A stretch of DNA of 8,265 nt from DAOMNN01 sp964404505. Lineage in GTDB: Bacteria > Pseudomonadota > Gammaproteobacteria > Burkholderiales > Rhodocyclaceae. Below the pieces are notes generated by a model. The model did no database searches and was not told where the DNA came from. It worked only from the letters and a program-made list of their open reading frames with translations. Shown piece after piece: positions 6,206-8,265 of this stretch. A program made the translations under genes and the position numbers. The stretch lies in the NCBI GenBank assembly GCA_964404505.1, contig CAYOKH010000078.1:1-8265 (forward strand), read 5' to 3'. Within the stretch, counting starts at the first letter, position 1. Each line of letters starts with the position of its first letter.

Positions 6206-6679
6206 GTGAATTTGAACGCAACCCTGATAGCCCAGATCGTTGTGTTCTTCATTCTCGGCTGGTTCACGATGAAGTTCGTGTGGCCACCGATCATGAAGGC
6301 ACTCGATGAGCGTGCGGGCAAGATCGCCGACGGGCTGGCAGCTGCGGACAAGGCCAAGGCCGATCTCGCACTTGCCGAGAAGAAAGTCGTCGACGAGATG
6401 CGCAAGGCGCGCGAATCCGCCGGTGATGTGCGTGCCAATGCGGAGAAGCAGGCGGCCAGGATTCTCGAGGACGCCCGGGGCGAAGCCAGCCGCATCATCG
6501 CCCAGGCCCGTGAAGCGGCCGAAGGCGAGGCCGCAACGGCAGCCCAACGTGCGAAGGAAGACCTCCGTGATCAGGTCGCCCTCCTCGCCGTCGCCGGTGC
6601 CGAGAGGATCCTGCGGCGTGAGATCGATGCCAAGGTGCACAACGATCTGCTTGCCAATCTGAAACAGGAACTTCAATAG
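6206..6679 (+). CDS. atpF: F1Fo ATP synthase subunit b (AtpF), peripheral stalk
   Basis: A 157-residue stalk protein (156 in E. coli). It begins with GTG, supported by GAGGG (6192-6196) nine bases upstream and by the near-identical family N-terminus MNLNATLIAQ. A single membrane helix occupies about residues 5-25, followed by the conserved hinge KFVWPPIMKALDER (23-36). A long, charged, Ala- and Lys/Glu-rich right-handed coiled coil (about 35-120) then forms the dimer that holds F1 against rotation. The C-terminal QVALLAVAGAERILRREID (123-141) is the part that binds the delta subunit. Only one b gene is seen here, so a homodimer is expected, unlike the b/b' pair of some phototrophs. atpH starts one base after the TAG stop. 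Confidence 0.97.
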   Translation: MNLNATLIAQIVVFFILGWFTMKFVWPPIMKALDERAGKIADGLAAADKAKADLALAEKKVVDEMRKARESAGDVRANAEKQAARILEDARGEASRIIAQAREAAEGEAATAAQRAKEDLRDQVALLAVAGAERILRREIDAKVHNDLLANLKQELQ

Positions 6680-6680
6680 C

Positions 6681-7217
6681 ATGGCCGAGAACGTCACCAT
6701 CGCGCGCCCCTATGCCGATGCCGCCTTCGAGCTGGCCAGGGGGGCCGGTGCGCTGGGGTCCTGGTCGGACGCACTGGACAAGCTGGCCGTGATTGTTGGC
6801 GATCCGGCGGTTCAGGCATGCGTCGGCGATCCCAGACTGAGCGACGACCAGATCGATGGCCTGATCGTGGAGGTCGCGGGCGCGACGCTCGATCGGGATC
6901 AGCGCAACTTCGTGCGCATTCTTGTCGAGAACGAACGCCTGAAGGTGCTTCCCGAGATCCGCGATCTGTTCGTCGAGCGAAAGAACGAACATGAGGGCGT
7001 CATGGAGGCCGACATCGCTTCTGCCTTTCCGATCGACGACGCAAGCCTGGCAAACCTCAAGGCCGACCTCGAGGCGCGATTCAGAGCGAAGCTCACCATC
7101 AACGTGCGTCTCGACCCCGAACTCATCGGCGGAGTCAGGATTGCCGTCGGGGACGAAGTGATCGACGCCTCGGTCCGCGGCAAGCTCGCGAACATGGCCG
7201 CTGCGCTTAAGAACTAG
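6681..7217 (+). CDS. atpH: F1Fo ATP synthase subunit delta (AtpH)
   Basis: A 178-residue soluble subunit (177 in E. coli; the OSCP counterpart) that caps the top of F1 and ties the alpha subunits to the b-subunit stalk. The N-terminal helical domain starts with TIARPYADAAFELA (6-19), the classic delta opening, and includes NFVRILVENERLKVLPEI (76-93). The C-terminal signature LIGGVRIAVGDEVIDASVRG (148-167) is intact. The N-terminal half is otherwise variable, as usual in the family. AGGA (6666-6669) lies eleven bases before the ATG, a somewhat long spacing, and the start comes one base after the atpF stop, so coupled translation is likely. The stop codon TAG is part of the ribosome-binding site AGGAG of atpA. 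Confidence 0.97.
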   Translation: MAENVTIARPYADAAFELARGAGALGSWSDALDKLAVIVGDPAVQACVGDPRLSDDQIDGLIVEVAGATLDRDQRNFVRILVENERLKVLPEIRDLFVERKNEHEGVMEADIASAFPIDDASLANLKADLEARFRAKLTINVRLDPELIGGVRIAVGDEVIDASVRGKLANMAAALKN

Positions 7218-7229
7218 GAGCCTACATAC

Positions 7230-8265
<1,036 letters not shown>

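Overview
The window is a GC-rich stretch of bacterial chromosome carrying conserved housekeeping genes. The order is mnmG (3' part), rsmG, parA, parB, a convergent transporter gene, then atpI, atpB, atpE, atpF, atpH and atpA (5' part). mnmG-rsmG-parA-parB followed by the F-ATPase operon is a classic near-origin arrangement in Proteobacteria. The protein sequences, for example the ParA ending region around APSHGMPGVVFD and a b subunit starting MNLNATLIAQ, suggest a betaproteobacterium, perhaps of the Azoarcus/Thauera (Rhodocyclales) kind. That placement is inference from protein character only; there is no rRNA in the window to confirm it.

Region 1-3066 (+) is a compact gene row. mnmG and rsmG overlap by the four bases ATGA, rsmG and parA abut with no gap, and parB follows parA after 20 bases. 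The first two genes modify RNA (tRNA wobble uridine; 16S rRNA G527). The last two are the chromosomal partition ATPase and its parS-binding CTPase. No parS site is visible in the window.

Region 3067-4413 (-) is a 12-helix major facilitator protein of the UMF1/Atg22-like group, transcribed towards parB. Only 21 bases separate the two stop codons. It is the one gene here that does not belong to the standard gene order.

Region 4414-4675 is a 262-base divergent intergenic segment, the main regulatory DNA of the window. It holds a perfect 8-bp hairpin, an AT-rich core with a short inverted repeat, and a good sigma70-type promoter (TTGACT, 17 bases, TACCAT) reading into the atp operon.

Region 4676-8265 (+) is the F1Fo ATP synthase operon, from atpI to about two thirds of atpA. 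All key residues seen are intact (a-subunit Arg215, c-subunit Asp60, alpha-subunit P-loop). The c subunit has the proton-type carboxylate context. Ribosome-binding sites differ clearly: atpE has a strong one and atpI almost none, which fits the unequal subunit needs of the complex.

I found no novel defence, mobile or RNA system. The observations worth a second look concern the transporter's position and start, and the structured divergent intergenic region.
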